This document shows positions 1 to 10,538 of a stretch of 64,000 nt of DNA, piece by piece. The notes below the pieces were generated by a model. It searched no databases, had not been told where the DNA came from, and worked only from the letters and a program-made list of their open reading frames with translations. Both the position numbers and the translations under genes were made by a program. The DNA is taken from assembly GCF_014066305.1 (NCBI RefSeq), contig NW_023501117.1, positions 1 through 64,000 on the forward strand. Direction: 5' to 3'. The DNA comes from Letharia columbiana (lineage: Eukaryota; Ascomycota; Lecanoromycetes; Lecanorales; Parmeliaceae). The stretch's first letter is position 1. Every line of letters begins with the position of its first letter.

Positions 1-534
1 GCTTGAATGTCTTCGAAGTGATAAAAGGACAAGCATCCCCCGTCCATATCCTCGACAGATCCTACTCGCCCTGTTGGAGATAGTCTATCGATTATAGATG
101 AGCTGTCAGTCCAGGTAGTTTTCTTTCAAAGACGAGTGTCCATCGCACTCAACAGATTGAGACAGGGGCTGAACAGCGGGAGAGGGTCATTGCCCGAGTT
201 AACGCCCGTGAACAGCCTCATATGAATGATATCCTATATCCCTACCAATTCAAACGGTGGGTCCCCCACGGCATCGGCAGTCAGACACGAGGAAGGCCTG
301 CTAGGTACTGCTTCGTGGGTATGTCACCCAGTGCCACTATCGACTTCAGCAATATTGGTTTCATCCTGGTCTTTGCGTATGAGTCGATGGATGTCGTAAT
401 CCAATGCGTCGTTCCGAAGGAAATGCTGAAGGTTCAGCCGTGTTGCTGAGAAGTAGCCTCGACCAGTACGTACTTCTCACTCGCCACTGTACGATCTCGA
501 ACGCTCGCGAGAGCTTGAGAATTCCTGCTTACTT
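1..534. other. no supported gene
   Basis: Ordinary base composition. Only short open frames are present (for example a 75-codon frame at 222-449) with no recognisable motif, no convincing splice signals and no repeat structure. I see nothing that can be annotated. Confidence 0.5.
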
Positions 535-1005
535 TTAGTACAATTGCAGGGACACATTTATGGCGCACAAAGAATTGAAGCCCCCGAAGTTCTGGCAACA
601 CACGTGACTTGACCCTTTCTTCAACTGGATTCGCCATTGATGACATCTTTCTGCGGTTTTCTTACTCCACTTCTTGCCGGGCTGCGCTTGGGTTGCGCTT
701 GGCATCGATTTGGTGAATATCCAATGATCTTTGCTGTGGGTATTGCTGGGGCAAAAGTTCAGTACGCGTATGTGCGGGAGGATCGATAGGCACAAACCTT
801 CTGGGTAGGCTTTAGCGAAGGCGGTATTGCCAGAGAAAAGAGTTACTGGTGTCTCAAGAAGAGCGACGCAGCTTTCATTACTACATCCCACGCTCGGTAG
901 CAAAGACGCTTGATTTAGTCCCTTTGTTCGGACTGGAGGAGCAAAGCTGATACATGGCAGCGGTAGCCATTGGGGTGGAGCCGGGATCGCTCTTATCAAC
1001 ATCAT
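535..1005 (-). CDS. uncharacterised 156-residue open frame, doubtful
   Basis: An ATG-initiated frame (two adjacent ATG codons) runs 156 codons to a stop. I do not recognise the product: no signal peptide, membrane span or domain motif is visible, and the composition (many Ser, Cys and Pro) is not clearly protein-like. It is the longest frame in the first 2 kb, which is the only reason to list it. It may be a chance frame. The next convincing gene is more than 3 kb away, so context gives no help. Confidence 0.2.
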   Translation of the reverse strand: MMLIRAIPAPPQWLPLPCISFAPPVRTKGLNQASLLPSVGCSNESCVALLETPVTLFSGNTAFAKAYPEGLCLSILPHIRVLNFCPSNTHSKDHWIFTKSMPSATQAQPGKKWSKKTAERCHQWRIQLKKGSSHVCCQNFGGFNSLCAINVSLQLY

Positions 1006-2050
1006 ACATTGACCATATTACTCGCTTGTCGGTCAAGCTGATGCTTCTGCAGGGCTGTCACCTCGGGCAAGCAAGCCCAAGATACCAAGCCAATCTCAAG
1101 ATCTACAGCATTGGAGAGTACTGCACACCACCAAAAACGTGGCCTCGCAGGCCCGCAGAATACACTTGCCAAGCGGATAGGGGATTTCGTTTCGGTCGGA
1201 ACTTTTCCTCGCTGGCTTCCTTTCAGCCTTCAAGCCCATAGAAGCCACAGCCATTCTTCTGTATGTCCCAGTGTGGCGCTTGGCTCAACGGCCCATACCA
1301 CGGGGTGGAATACCCGTCACTCAGCACCCAGTACCCCGTATACAGTACCCACGTTATCAAGGAAGCCCTTTACAAGTATGCGTTGGGAAATAATTGCGCT
1401 TCTATTTCCGGAGACATGACATCATATTCATGCTGCCCATTCAACTATTCACTTAGGTACTTCAGTAGGTAATATCTTGTTCGTCAATCAAAATCCGAGT
1501 ATACTCCATGGAATGCGCCATACGCCAAAAGTCGGCAACAGACCCGTGATGGTCGATCTGTTTTCCTGGTTTACTGAGAGGCATTGATGCAGTGATGAGG
1601 AGTCCTGAGCCAGATTTTGCTGTCCGGACGACCTGGATCCTTTTCGCATGGGCAGACTCTAACATGATCTAAGCTCCTAAATCCTTGTTCCCATGCTTCT
1701 TCCCGTACTAGTAGCCACCGCCCAACTACATGATCAATCGCCGTGTCTTGTCGGTTGGCTGAGATTGTTTAGTTTCATGTCCCTGGATCTCACAGGGTCA
1801 AGGTGGGTAAGGGCAAGGAGGGTGGGTAAGGGCAAGGGGTAAAAGGGTGACACGCAGTTTTACGAGCCATGATGACACCCCATAGCTCACCGCTGCCTGC
1901 AGTGTCGAATAGGTTCCCGCCTCCTCCCAGCCACCTGTTGACAACCACCTAATTTGTGAGGGGTACAAATACTGGCCCGGGAGTCCTGGATAGAAGAATT
2001 CATGAATCTACGGAGGTCGGCACAAAAGTCCTGGACAGCGCTAAAATACT
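1006..2050. other. intergenic, no supported gene
   Basis: Non-AT-rich DNA with a few overlapping 60-100 codon frames on the plus strand that disagree with one another and lack motifs. It contains a near tandem G-rich repeat (about 1797-1850, units like gggtaagggcaag). Towards 2,050 the composition falls abruptly into the AT-rich block that follows. Confidence 0.45.
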
Positions 2051-3770
2051 TGGCACTCTTGGCATTCTTGGCACTTCTGTATAATTACATTTATTTAACG
2101 ATAATGCTTTATATAATTGCGTATATACTTATTAGCTCGCTCGGCGGAGTCGTACAATCGTATATCACCTTCCTCACGGCCTTCCCTATACTCGTTACTA
2201 TCTTTAAGGCGTATTACCTCCGCAATATGTCTCGATATTCGCTCTATCTACTTCTAAATCCTCTTTTAAATAAGCTCGTGATTTTAATAATATAGTCACC
2301 GTCTTTCGGCTTTCTTATAAGTTCTTAATATATCTTTTTAAGTAGTATAACGTTTTATCTATAATTAATAAGGCTTAATCATATTAAGATCCGGAGAGTT
2401 ATCGCATCAGATTATTCTAACGATATTAAATAATATAAATACCGCTTCTTAATACTTTAATGCGTATATTGAGGCTTTATCTTCTATAACTATTATATTA
2501 AGTCTTTCTTATTTACACTCCTAAGCGAACTTTAGAAGCTTTAGAATAAGAATTTATGTCTAATAAGAAGAAGAAATATAAGAAATACGGGGATATATAC
2601 CTTTTTCTAGTAGCGATATTAATTAATTCCCCCCTTCTTCCCCTTAATAGTAACTTTTCTAGTCTTAGTAGTAAAGTTTTATACGGGTTTCTTACCAGGA
2701 GGATTCCGAAGACCTATACGTCTTATATCGATCTTAAGTTTCCAAGCTTATTTAGCGTTAGGTTCTAGAGTAGTATTAATTTTAGCGAGATTCTCGGTAT
2801 ACTCCTTTTTTTTAGTAGCGGTCTCGGCTTTCTAGATATAATAAGAACCCTTTTTATTATAAGAAAAATATTCTTAGAATATAAACTCTATAGCACCTAC
2901 GAAACGACGTCGTATATTAGATTTAACGAAGATCTTGTTAGATTAACGCTATACACGCACTCTTCCCCGCCGAGAATTTAAGATTACACTAATCTCATCA
3001 CTCCAAATTACTCTTTTCCAGTCTTCTATAGTCCAATCCTTATATCGTAAAGCGAATTAATAACGTACTTTTATTATAGCTTCTATAAGAGACGATTTTT
3101 TAATAATTTTATAGGCTCGGAAATTATTACGTCTGAGTACTCGTAATATTATTGTGAATAAGATTTCTTATTTAGTAGTAAGTATAAAAGAAGTCTTTTC
3201 ACGGCCATAGCGGTTTTTTCATACAATATCTAGAATTATACTCTTAAGTATAGATGTAATAATTAGGGGATATTCGAATCTAGGCTTATCTATAATATAT
3301 GATATTAAGAGCTTTTTAGATATAGTAAGATCGTATCCTCTATCATGGGCTTATTTCTAAAGTCGACCAATGATTTGACGAGATATTTCGATAATTATAG
3401 TAATAATTTTAGTAGTAATCCTAGCCTCAGCTAAAGTAAGTGCTTGAATTCGAGTTCTATTATTATAATTAATACTCTAAGTATTAGGTATATTAACGAA
3501 AGATAATTAAGATAGAGAATAGTAAGAAGATTTCTATCTATTATACTATATAAACGAGACTTATATATTGAAAGTCTTTATACTCTCCCTCTATTCCCCG
3601 GCGCCATAATTAATACTTTAATATTATCGCTATTATATACCCTATTAATATCGCTATTATATATATACTTCGCATATATATACTTTGTATATATGCACTC
3701 CGCATATATGTATAGCGTCGCTATTATGCAGAGCACTAGTACTTATTAAAATAAAGAATAATGATGCTAT
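2050..3770. repeat. AT-rich, RIP-degraded repeat block
   Basis: Composition drops sharply to TpA-dense DNA in which all six frames are stopped every few codons, as expected after C-to-T changes on both strands. The minus strand still reads as a fragmentary Tc1/mariner transposase (separate entry). The 3' part (about 3,630-3,710) has irregular repeats of a tatatatacttcgcata-like unit. Left and right limits are set by the composition change; I could not find intact terminal inverted repeats. Confidence 0.75.
2690..3470 (-). pseudogene. dead Tc1/mariner-type transposase (RIP-mutated)
   Basis: Reading the minus strand across frames gives, in order, a helix-turn-helix-like piece around 3,340-3,430 (SRQIIGRL followed by a linker), a segment resembling the second DNA-binding helix (about 3,110-3,210, containing ILRVLRRNNFRAY), and then the diagnostic catalytic-region motif DWTIEDWKRVIWSDEISV at about 2,985-3,035. 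W..VIWSDE is the signature around the first catalytic Asp of Tc1/mariner transposases. Further 3' are degraded Lys-rich segments ending in NPPGKKPV near 2,690. Stops at former Gln/Trp codons interrupt it throughout, so it cannot make an enzyme. The assignment rests on this motif order; the exact subfamily is unknown. Confidence 0.7.
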
Positions 3771-4316
3771 TCATGAAATTTGGAAGTATGTCAAGCACTC
3801 AGCCCTACCTGGACCCTTGTCTTGGCATGTCTGGCTTTTGGTGCCGACCTCCGTACTTTTTCCTCCTTTTCTGACCTGCAGCCTAAAGTACTTTGAGCTA
3901 GCCGATCCAGCGGGCCCGCCTTAGTATGCGGGTTTGTCGTCGTTGCAGCACTGATTGGCCCACTTCTAAGGTATTCGGAGGTGGCTTAGCCGCCACCTCT
4001 GAAAGGCGAGCAGTGGTGCTATTGCATATGATAAAGTACTGCTGTCCCAGAGATGTTGCTGGTATTCCCTTGAGCCCCCTTAAAAAAATTACAGCCCGAA
4101 AGCATTCGGCACATCACACTTCCTCGATGGAAAAGATGATCACTTTACGCTTTTACCATATAGGCTCTCGTCTCCCCTCATTTCCACACTGTTCTGAATC
4201 ACATACTCGATCAATATCAAGTTCCGAATCAAGCACGTTACCGTCATTTCTACCAACTTCGATAGCGTCCCCACTCGCTTCCCCTAGCCTCGGGCCTTCC
4301 CTCTGTACCACCTAAA
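3771..4316. other. intergenic, no supported gene
   Basis: Composition is normal again. Short plus-strand frames at 3,685-3,924 and 3,926-4,315 carry no motifs. The 3' part is pyrimidine-rich and may hold the promoter or leader of the broken signal-peptide gene that begins at 4,317. Confidence 0.4.
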
Positions 4317-4827
4317 ATGAAACTCCTCCCACTTCTCGTAGCCTCGCTCGCAGCCACAGCATCCTCCCCACACACCCTCCAATCTCGAGATACCAAATGC
4401 TCAGAGCCTACCGCCAGCACTGAATGAGTCCCCGCGCCGCGCCGGCACACCTCCGTTACGATCCTTCGTCGCATGCAGCGGCCAAGACCCGATGAGGTAT
4501 CCCTGCCACCGCCAGCCTCAGCGAATGCCGGCGCATCCGCCGCAAGCAACATCGCCAAAGACAACAGCTCAACATCCTTTACTCCACAAACGATACCTTC
4601 TCCGCCTGCTTGGGTCCTGACACTCGAAGACCTTATCACTGCCATCTATCGTATTGTCATTACCATCCTCACACTCTTCAATGTCAACATCACTTGGAGA
4701 ATCCGCGGTGAGTGTCAGAGGAGTCCTGCGTACGACGCCAAAACTCACATGTCCGATAGCGAACCAAGATCGTCGACCTCGTGGGTTAAGGCATGCATGG
4801 GCCGGTGTGAGGTTGGAGTTTGTTTAG
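4317..4827 (+). pseudogene. small secreted/membrane protein gene interrupted by one in-frame TGA
   Basis: From the ATG the frame encodes a textbook signal peptide (MKLLPLLVASLAATASS), then Ser/Thr-rich residues to CSEPTASTE, where a single TGA (4,425-4,427) stops it. The same frame then stays open through HTSVTILRRMQRPRPDEVS, a Ser/Ala/Pro-rich stretch and a hydrophobic segment (LITAIYRIVITILTLF) up to a canonical gtgagt donor at 4,708. Joining to an acceptor at 4,759 gives a short terminal exon ending in TAG at 4,827. One nonsense change in a long open frame suggests a recently broken gene, stop-codon readthrough or a sequencing error. The RPRPDEVS segment recurs at about 8,945. The function is unknown. 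If only the first part is made, it is a 36-residue secreted peptide. Confidence 0.5.
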
Positions 4828-4832
4828 AGTAA

Positions 4833-5662
4833 GATTTCTGCTGGGTATGCGGTTTCGGTCTGGTTCGGTTGGATAGCGAGGAAATAAAATATTAGAGGAT
4901 GAGAGTATCATGCCTCGTTTTGGCGACTGGTGCCCTGGTTTGCTTGCAGTAGAGTAGAATCATTTCAAAAGACCGTTGTTTTCCCGACGTGAAAAGTTGC
5001 AGACGAGGTTCTTCAGTAACGGAGGAATGATAATAAGATGCGAGATATCACGGAAGGAGATCATTGAGGAATCGGAAGTCTTGTTGTGTCTGCGTTCACG
5101 GTTGATGAGTCGTAGAGGCGATGTTCGAAACTACCATTTTGCGCGGCTTTCCGTTCCACGCCCGCTGAGGCTTTAAGCACCTGGACCCGGAAACAAGGAC
5201 GGTACTCTCGATACGAGAGGTCAAAGATGCTGTACCGCACATGCGATCCTCAAGAAAAAAACATTCGATCTAAACACGGAGTTTTCCGCATGAATGCTCC
5301 TTTATGCTTTTAGGCAGGGAAGAGAGTCGATCTATGAATATGACCGTGAATGGAAAAAGAACATAACTTAAGACACTGCAAGATCTTTCTTCGTTCATGG
5401 GAAGTGCCGCGAGTGTAAGCTCAGATATCAGCTACTCCATTGCTTCCAACCGTGGCTCCTGTGCTGAAAATCGCAAAATCCTGAGTCATCCCGTAGACGC
5501 CAATCATTACATCTTTACTTCATCATGATATTTTTGAAAATGGCGGCGTTACTGCAACATTCACATCGAGCGCTGATGATATCGCAGTATCCAACCTCAT
5601 ACCAATAGAGGGAGGCTGTCCGGACACCCGCGCCATTGCTTTTCCTCAAATGCAATGCCGGA
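4833..5662. other. intergenic, no supported gene
   Basis: Downstream flanks of two convergent genes. Short frames here (for example 4,976-5,176 plus, 5,515-5,853 minus) lack motifs; the latter overlaps the 3' end of the zinc-finger-like gene in another frame. Probably 3' untranslated and intergenic sequence. Confidence 0.45.
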
Positions 5663-7729
5663 TTAGCCAGTACCGAGATCCATCGGAGTGGACGGCCTAC
5701 GTTCAGCAGCTCGACTTGCGTTTCCGCGTTGGTCTGAAAGAGGTACTGGTGGAAGAGGCTTTTTGCGAAAGTTGAAGCCATGTTCATGATTCGAAAGCTG
5801 TGGCGTCCAGCCATGAAAAAAATTCGAGGTAGGTAATCTAACAGTATTGGCACTATTTATATCGTTTCGAGAATCTGAAATTGGCCCTTGCCTGTCTATA
5901 GTCACTGATTGTCCATACCGAGAGGAAGACATTTGAGCAACTAGTGAGGCTCCACTTTCGATCAGGTGACCTTGGATTCGAGTGTTGTTATTAAGTGGCT
6001 GGCTTGTAACCATAGACGGCCATTCCGTGGAACAAGCAGAATTGGACTGCTGCGATGGTGTGTCGCTAGCATTTGGGTCCATGAGCGGAGCTGGATGCGA
6101 AAATGTATCGTTGTAAAGATAATCAGGTTGGAATGAGTCATTGAGAAACGCTGTTGGATTTAGAGGAAGGTCGTACTGCGGGTTTGGAAATCCCGTGCTA
6201 GAATTTTGGACGTTACTCGAAGAAAGCGACCCAGGCAGAAGTCGTGAGAGTGGAGCACGCCGCCGCGTGTGATTAGACAGTGATTGATACGTTGAATTTG
6301 ACAGAGGTACCACCATAGCGGCTCCTGGACTTCGAGGAGCCGTGGAGACCTTATCAAAGCTCATCTCTCCTCTACCCGTTGTAGCCATTGAACCCTCCTG
6401 ACTCGACCGTATCCACTCATAGTTACTGAGCTCTAGCGCCGCCTTCGCGAGGACTAGCGCAGGCTCTTTACCCATCTCAAGTCTCAGTTGTAGGCCTTCT
6501 GCCAATGGCATTTCCCACCGAAGATTGGATGCTACCAAAAGAGGATGCGATCTCAAAAGAGCACGCCAGGCGGCCTGCACTTCGGGCTCAAGCAATAGTC
6601 CCCTAATCGAGTTGCTCAATTCCCACGCGCCCATGTTCTGACCGTGTCTCCAATGCTCGTTGTCGATATGATTCAATCGATCCGTGATCGAGATGAAGAT
6701 CATAATACAAAGTCCACAGGAGAAGTATTTCTTTTTGGAATCATATCGCCATCGGTCAGTAAGTGCTTCGCCAACTTTACTGTGAACACGATGTAGCGCC
6801 AGATGTCTGACCATGTCGCTCCTTCTTGATTTTTTGAGGGGAACCCCGAATTTGCCGAAGCAACTTGAGATGTTGTGCCATGCCAGATGATCCGCGTCGG
6901 GATCTGCTTTACCACAAAGTGCACATATCAGGCCATTCCGAGTAGGCTCCACCGGTCCATGTGGCATGCACAGATAACCTGTTTCATGTTCTCTTTCATG
7001 CCTTTTCCAGCCTTCACATTTGTTTATCGGTCTGGAATGTTCCCTGTAAGTACACCAATGTGCATGATTGGACTCATCATCGCAGGCAATCCCCTCGGGA
7101 AGCTCAGGCAAAGGGATGCCATAGCCTAAGGAGCCACCAGAGCTCCTTGGGGTACAATAGTCCGAATTACTACTGAAGACAGCAGAGGGGGCGAAAGAGC
7201 TGGTCGAAGATCTTAGGCTAGGATTTGTCGAGGGCTGTCGTAGATGGCGTGATGTAGGCACAACGGGGGATCTGAAAGTGGAGATGGTGTTGCTCAACGT
7301 GCGCTGCCCGTTGAAATCACCTGTGAGCTATAGTCAGCGACAGGCCATCGGTAGGAACATTTGGCAAGATCATCACTGACTGGTGCGAAAACTGAGAGTG
7401 AGCCATGCTAAGATGTCGCTGTCGCCGCAGTCTCTCAATGTGGAGAGTGCCTCAAGCTGCTGATTAGAGAGGCACCCTCGACCTGCCTGGTACCGGAAAC
7501 CCGGCTCAATGGACCGCAGAAGTGTAAGCCAGGCAAGGATCTTCTCGTTGTCGAAGGATAGAAGCTCGTCGAGGGCTGCTTGTTGCTTTGGGGTCGGCAA
7601 TGTGTGTGGCTGCACGTCCGAGGGGTCAGAATAGATAAGATTGGGGTCCTCAAATGAATGAGGCTGATTGGCGTAGAGAGAAAGTAGGGCTGGGCTTCTG
7701 ACTAATGATGCTGCAGCACCCTTCTGCAT
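5663..7729 (-). CDS. zinc-finger-like (degenerate C2H2) putative regulatory protein
   Basis: Two exons: 7,729-7,381 and 7,320-5,663, joined across a 60-bp intron (donor gtcagt, acceptor cacag) with the frame preserved, giving about 668 residues. The N-terminal exon has a Leu-rich stretch (DNEKILAWLTLLRS). The centre (about residues 205-360) is Cys/His-rich: a WCTYREHSRPINKCEGWKRH element, then LICALCGKADPDADHLAWH, then FSCGLCIMIFISITDRLNH, spaced as in fungal proteins with irregular C2H2 fingers. The C-terminal half is Ser/Pro/Asn-rich and probably disordered. A DNA-binding or regulatory role in the nucleus is inferred from the finger-like pattern only; no DNA target is known. The start is the first ATG of exon 1. 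The gene is flanked by the broken signal-peptide gene and by a gene-poor, repeat-rich interval. Confidence 0.7.
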
Positions 7730-8057
7730 GATTGCGTCTGAGCAAAGATTCTCTAGATGTCAGAATTTCAATGCAGAAAGAGCGCTTCATGAACTGTTGC
7801 CATTTTTCATTTTTTTCTGGAGACACGACAGCGAAACGATGACTTTTGTTAACCATGGTAAAACCGCTGACCTCCTGCGCCGCTGGCTGGCAGTCCGCAG
7901 TAGCATCATTTGCTTCGGACTTTGGCAGGAACAGGATCCGTGCTTGTTTCATGATCGGATTTCTGGCCAGGAGGAGTTGCCAAAGCTGTCACACAACGCG
8001 CGATTGAAAGACTGCATCACCTGGAACTCAATTGCGACATGCGACGGTCGAATCAGG

Positions 8058-8092
<35 letters not shown>

Positions 8093-8823
8093 GGTACCTG
8101 GTGGTGCTGGTGGTGCCTACGTGAACTCTTCACCTGCCTCGACAACCATTTCACTTTAGCCTAGCCATCATGTTGAAGACAGAACATACATTTAATCAAA
8201 GCCTTTCTTATTCTAAGTAAAGACGTCCTGCGAATCTCTACCTGCAGATCGTGACTTCCAATGGCCCGCTTGGAAGTTCTTTGCAGAATGAAAGGATGGC
8301 GAATGAATTTTCGGAAGTGGCCTTGAACTTGGGGCTCGGCTTTCGGAGCTACTCCGCCACAAGATCCCTGGGACGCCCCACCGCTTCTTGAAACTTAAAG
8401 TCATGTGAAGCAATCAAACGATATCTCATTCTAGGCGTATTTAGTAACATGAACACTCGATCGTACCCATCAAGACCGCGATCCATTCAAATTGCCACTC
8501 TCTCTCCTGCCAACGCTACGACGAGAATGTTAAGTGCCTATCTAGCAGCATTGACATGATACTAGACTTTCATTTGGCAACGCTGCCCACAGCCTGACAG
8601 CTTTAGCATGCTACATCATGTTCTCTGAAGATTTTTGAGTCGCCGAAATGTAAGGAACATAGATCTATCATTACTGGTGATCACGACGCGAGATATCAGT
8701 AAGAAGCAATCCAATCCAATCCAATCCTATCTCCGACGTTGAGGTCGGTGAGCTTCAAGTCGCCATCGATCACAATTTCCATACATCATCTTCGATGATC
8801 AAGCTCGCTGTTTCAAATTATGC
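7730..8823. other. intergenic with CT microsatellite, no supported gene
   Basis: Contains a (CT)n tract at about 8,060-8,090 and a small tccaa tandem array near 8,709-8,727. The plus-strand frame 7,728-8,159 crosses the CT tract and reads (Ser-Leu)n, so it is not convincing. The part next to 7,730 probably includes the promoter of the minus-strand zinc-finger-like gene. Confidence 0.45.
8059..8090. repeat. (CT)n microsatellite
   Basis: An uninterrupted run of about 15 CT dinucleotides. It is translated as alternating Ser-Leu in one frame, which should not be read as protein. Confidence 0.9.
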
Positions 8824-8891
8824 ATGTTGCCGTTCCTTATCTCTTCCAACCCCCCAAAAGCGGTCGAGGCGCAACATCCAAGTACATACGC

Positions 8892-9064
8892 CTATCGCCA
8901 ACTCTCCGTCACCGGACATCGCACATCAGTTGCCCTGATTCTCGTGAAGCGACCAAAGCCCGATGAGGTATCACCGTTACCACCTGGCCAAGAGCCGACC
9001 ATAGAGACGAACAACGACTCGTTCAGACAGCCGCCAATAGCTGCGAATAGTTGGTACCAGGAGG
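8892..9064 (+). pseudogene. possible degenerate paralogue of the 4,317 gene (RPKPDEVS segment)
   Basis: Around 8,927-8,990 the plus strand encodes HRTSVALILVKRPKPDEVS followed by Pro-rich residues. The same motif order (HTSV...ILRR..RPRPDEVS, then Pro-rich) occurs in the broken gene at 4,317. Most nucleotide differences are synonymous or conservative in this frame. No signal peptide is linked to the segment here: the open frame starts only at an internal ATG at 8,824, and the downstream sequence does not match. I read it as a diverged or truncated copy. The overlapping minus-strand frame (9,519-9,070) is the competing interpretation for the region to its right. Confidence 0.35.
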
Positions 9065-9069
9065 TGTCA

Positions 9070-9519
9070 TTAGCCATAGTCATGAACATAGCCTCCAGTA
9101 GCAGGCTGCTGACGAGGTGCTTGAGGAGGAGGGACAAACGACTCATGGAAAACAAGCCAGTCGTGACTGCCGAATGCAGCCTGCGTGTGCTTCTTGTTCA
9201 CGAAGTGGAGCCTTGTGCCATTGCTGAGCGCCAGGTGATCGATGCCGGTAGTGGTGACGTGTTTGCCCATTTGCCCTGGCTGGGTGCGAATACCATCTTT
9301 GCTACAGAAGTCAGGATCGTCGAATAATTCTGACTGGATCAGAAACACTTGGTGCAGGTTGGATCTTGATGCATGGTATTTCAATCGCCAGAGGTGCTGA
9401 ATGAGTTTGCCGACATGGAAGCCACCTTCCACGCCAAGACCTTTCAAGAGCGTGATGGAGCGTTGAGAAGTCTTGGAGACGCCATGTTTGGGGCTACGGT
9501 GGACCCCGAGAACTAGCAT
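9070..9519 (-). CDS. hypothetical protein, 149 residues
   Basis: ATG-initiated single-exon frame. It begins MLVLGVHRSPKHG, has mixed hydrophilic composition, and ends in a Pro/Gln/Gly-rich tail (SFVPPPQAPRQQPATGG). There is no signal peptide, membrane span or known domain that I recognise. A long open frame lies on the opposite strand over part of it, so the coding strand is uncertain. It is the last gene candidate before the transposon at 9,770. Confidence 0.3.
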   Translation of the reverse strand: MLVLGVHRSPKHGVSKTSQRSITLLKGLGVEGGFHVGKLIQHLWRLKYHASRSNLHQVFLIQSELFDDPDFCSKDGIRTQPGQMGKHVTTTGIDHLALSNGTRLHFVNKKHTQAAFGSHDWLVFHESFVPPPQAPRQQPATGGYVHDYG

Positions 9520-9777
9520 GATTAGCTGATATTCGTATGTACAGTCGCTAGGTTTGGTGTATTTAGTGGCTCGTTGAGGATGGTTTTGGAACGATCAATA
9601 GCTGAATGTTAGAAGAGAGGTAACCGGCCGTCGTTTGTGTTGATGTAAACAACGAATAACACAGCAAAGATGATACGAGATGTGTTGTGCCCTACAAACA
9701 TTGATCACTTGGAAATTTGGGATGAAGAAATAGACGATTAGGAGGACCCAAGATCATTAGATGCACGACGGGCTAAT

Positions 9778-9903
9778 TACCGAATCATACCCCGAAACTA
9801 TGAATCCTTACCGAATCATACCCCTAATTACTGAATCATACCCCTACACCAAAATTTGGGGTATGATTCGGTAAGGATTAATTGCTTGGGGTATGATTCG
9901 GTA
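9778..9903. repeat. left 16-mer cluster: three forward then two inverted copies
   Basis: Unit TACCGAATCATACCCC. Forward copies begin at 9,778, 9,809 and 9,829 (the last with one transition); inverted copies (GGGGTATGATTCGGTA) begin at 9,858 and 9,888. It is the mirror partner of the right cluster. Confidence 0.9.
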
Positions 9904-10073
9904 ATTTACCAAACTTGCCATAGTGGCCTACTTGAATAGCCTACTTGTAGATGCAGCTAGGTGCCTACTTTATGTCTATACCTGTGTAGGCTATTGGGAG
10001 TAAAGAGTGTGTGTGAGAGTCACAGACTGGGTGTAGATAGGCTGGGGGGCCAAATTTAGCCCACTGTTGGGCG

Positions 10074-10289
10074 GGCAGCCCCCACGGGGACCCTGCGACG
10101 GTCCTACGGGTCCCCTATTTAGGTCCAAATAGCAAATAGGGGTGTCTGGCTGTTAAGCGCAGACACCCCCGCAGCTAAAAAAGCTTGGTCCCGGGGGTGT
10201 CTGCGCTTGATAGCCAGACACCCCTATTTGCTATTTGGACCTAAATAAGGCCCCCGTAGGGCCGTCGCAGGGCCCCCGTGGGGGCTGCT
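10074..10289. repeat. fold-back core, ~97-bp inverted arms around a 22-bp spacer
   Basis: The left arm, 10,074-10,170, and the right arm, 10,193-10,289, are near-perfect reverse complements, differing at only a handful of positions. The spacer contains gcagctaaaaaagctt, itself a small hairpin. The arms are GC-rich (gcccccacgg..., ggggtgtctggct...). A single strand would form a very stable stem. A RIP-mutated relative of the spacer plus right arm lies at about 14,770-14,930. Confidence 0.9.
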
Positions 10290-10424
10290 GCTAACACCCA
10301 CTCGGCTTTCATTTAAGCTGGTAGGTCACCCATTGAATACGGTCGGAGATATTTCTTTTTTCTATGATCGGATGGCCCAGGTCGCGATTTTTCTCCTTTG
10401 CGATTTTTGTCATGAATGGCAAAT

Positions 10425-10538
10425 TACCGAATCATACCCCAAGTAATGGCAAATTACTGAATCATACCCCTAGGGGTATGATTCGGTAATTAGGGTATGA
10501 TTCGGTAAGGATTCATAGTTTCGGGGTATGAATTAGTA
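10425..10538. repeat. right 16-mer cluster: two forward then three inverted copies
   Basis: Forward TACCGAATCATACCCC-type copies begin at 10,425 and 10,455. Inverted copies begin at 10,473, 10,492 and 10,523, the last carrying two changes. The order FF-RRR mirrors the left cluster's FFF-RR, so the two are parts of one long inverted terminal structure. Confidence 0.9.

Noticed and set aside
8892..9155. 87-codon minus-strand frame with hydrophobic segments (LLLKHLVSSLLLEAMFMTMA)
   Set aside because: It overlaps the 149-residue frame and is antisense to the RPKPDEVS segment; the hydrophobicity is a by-product of the codons on the other strand.
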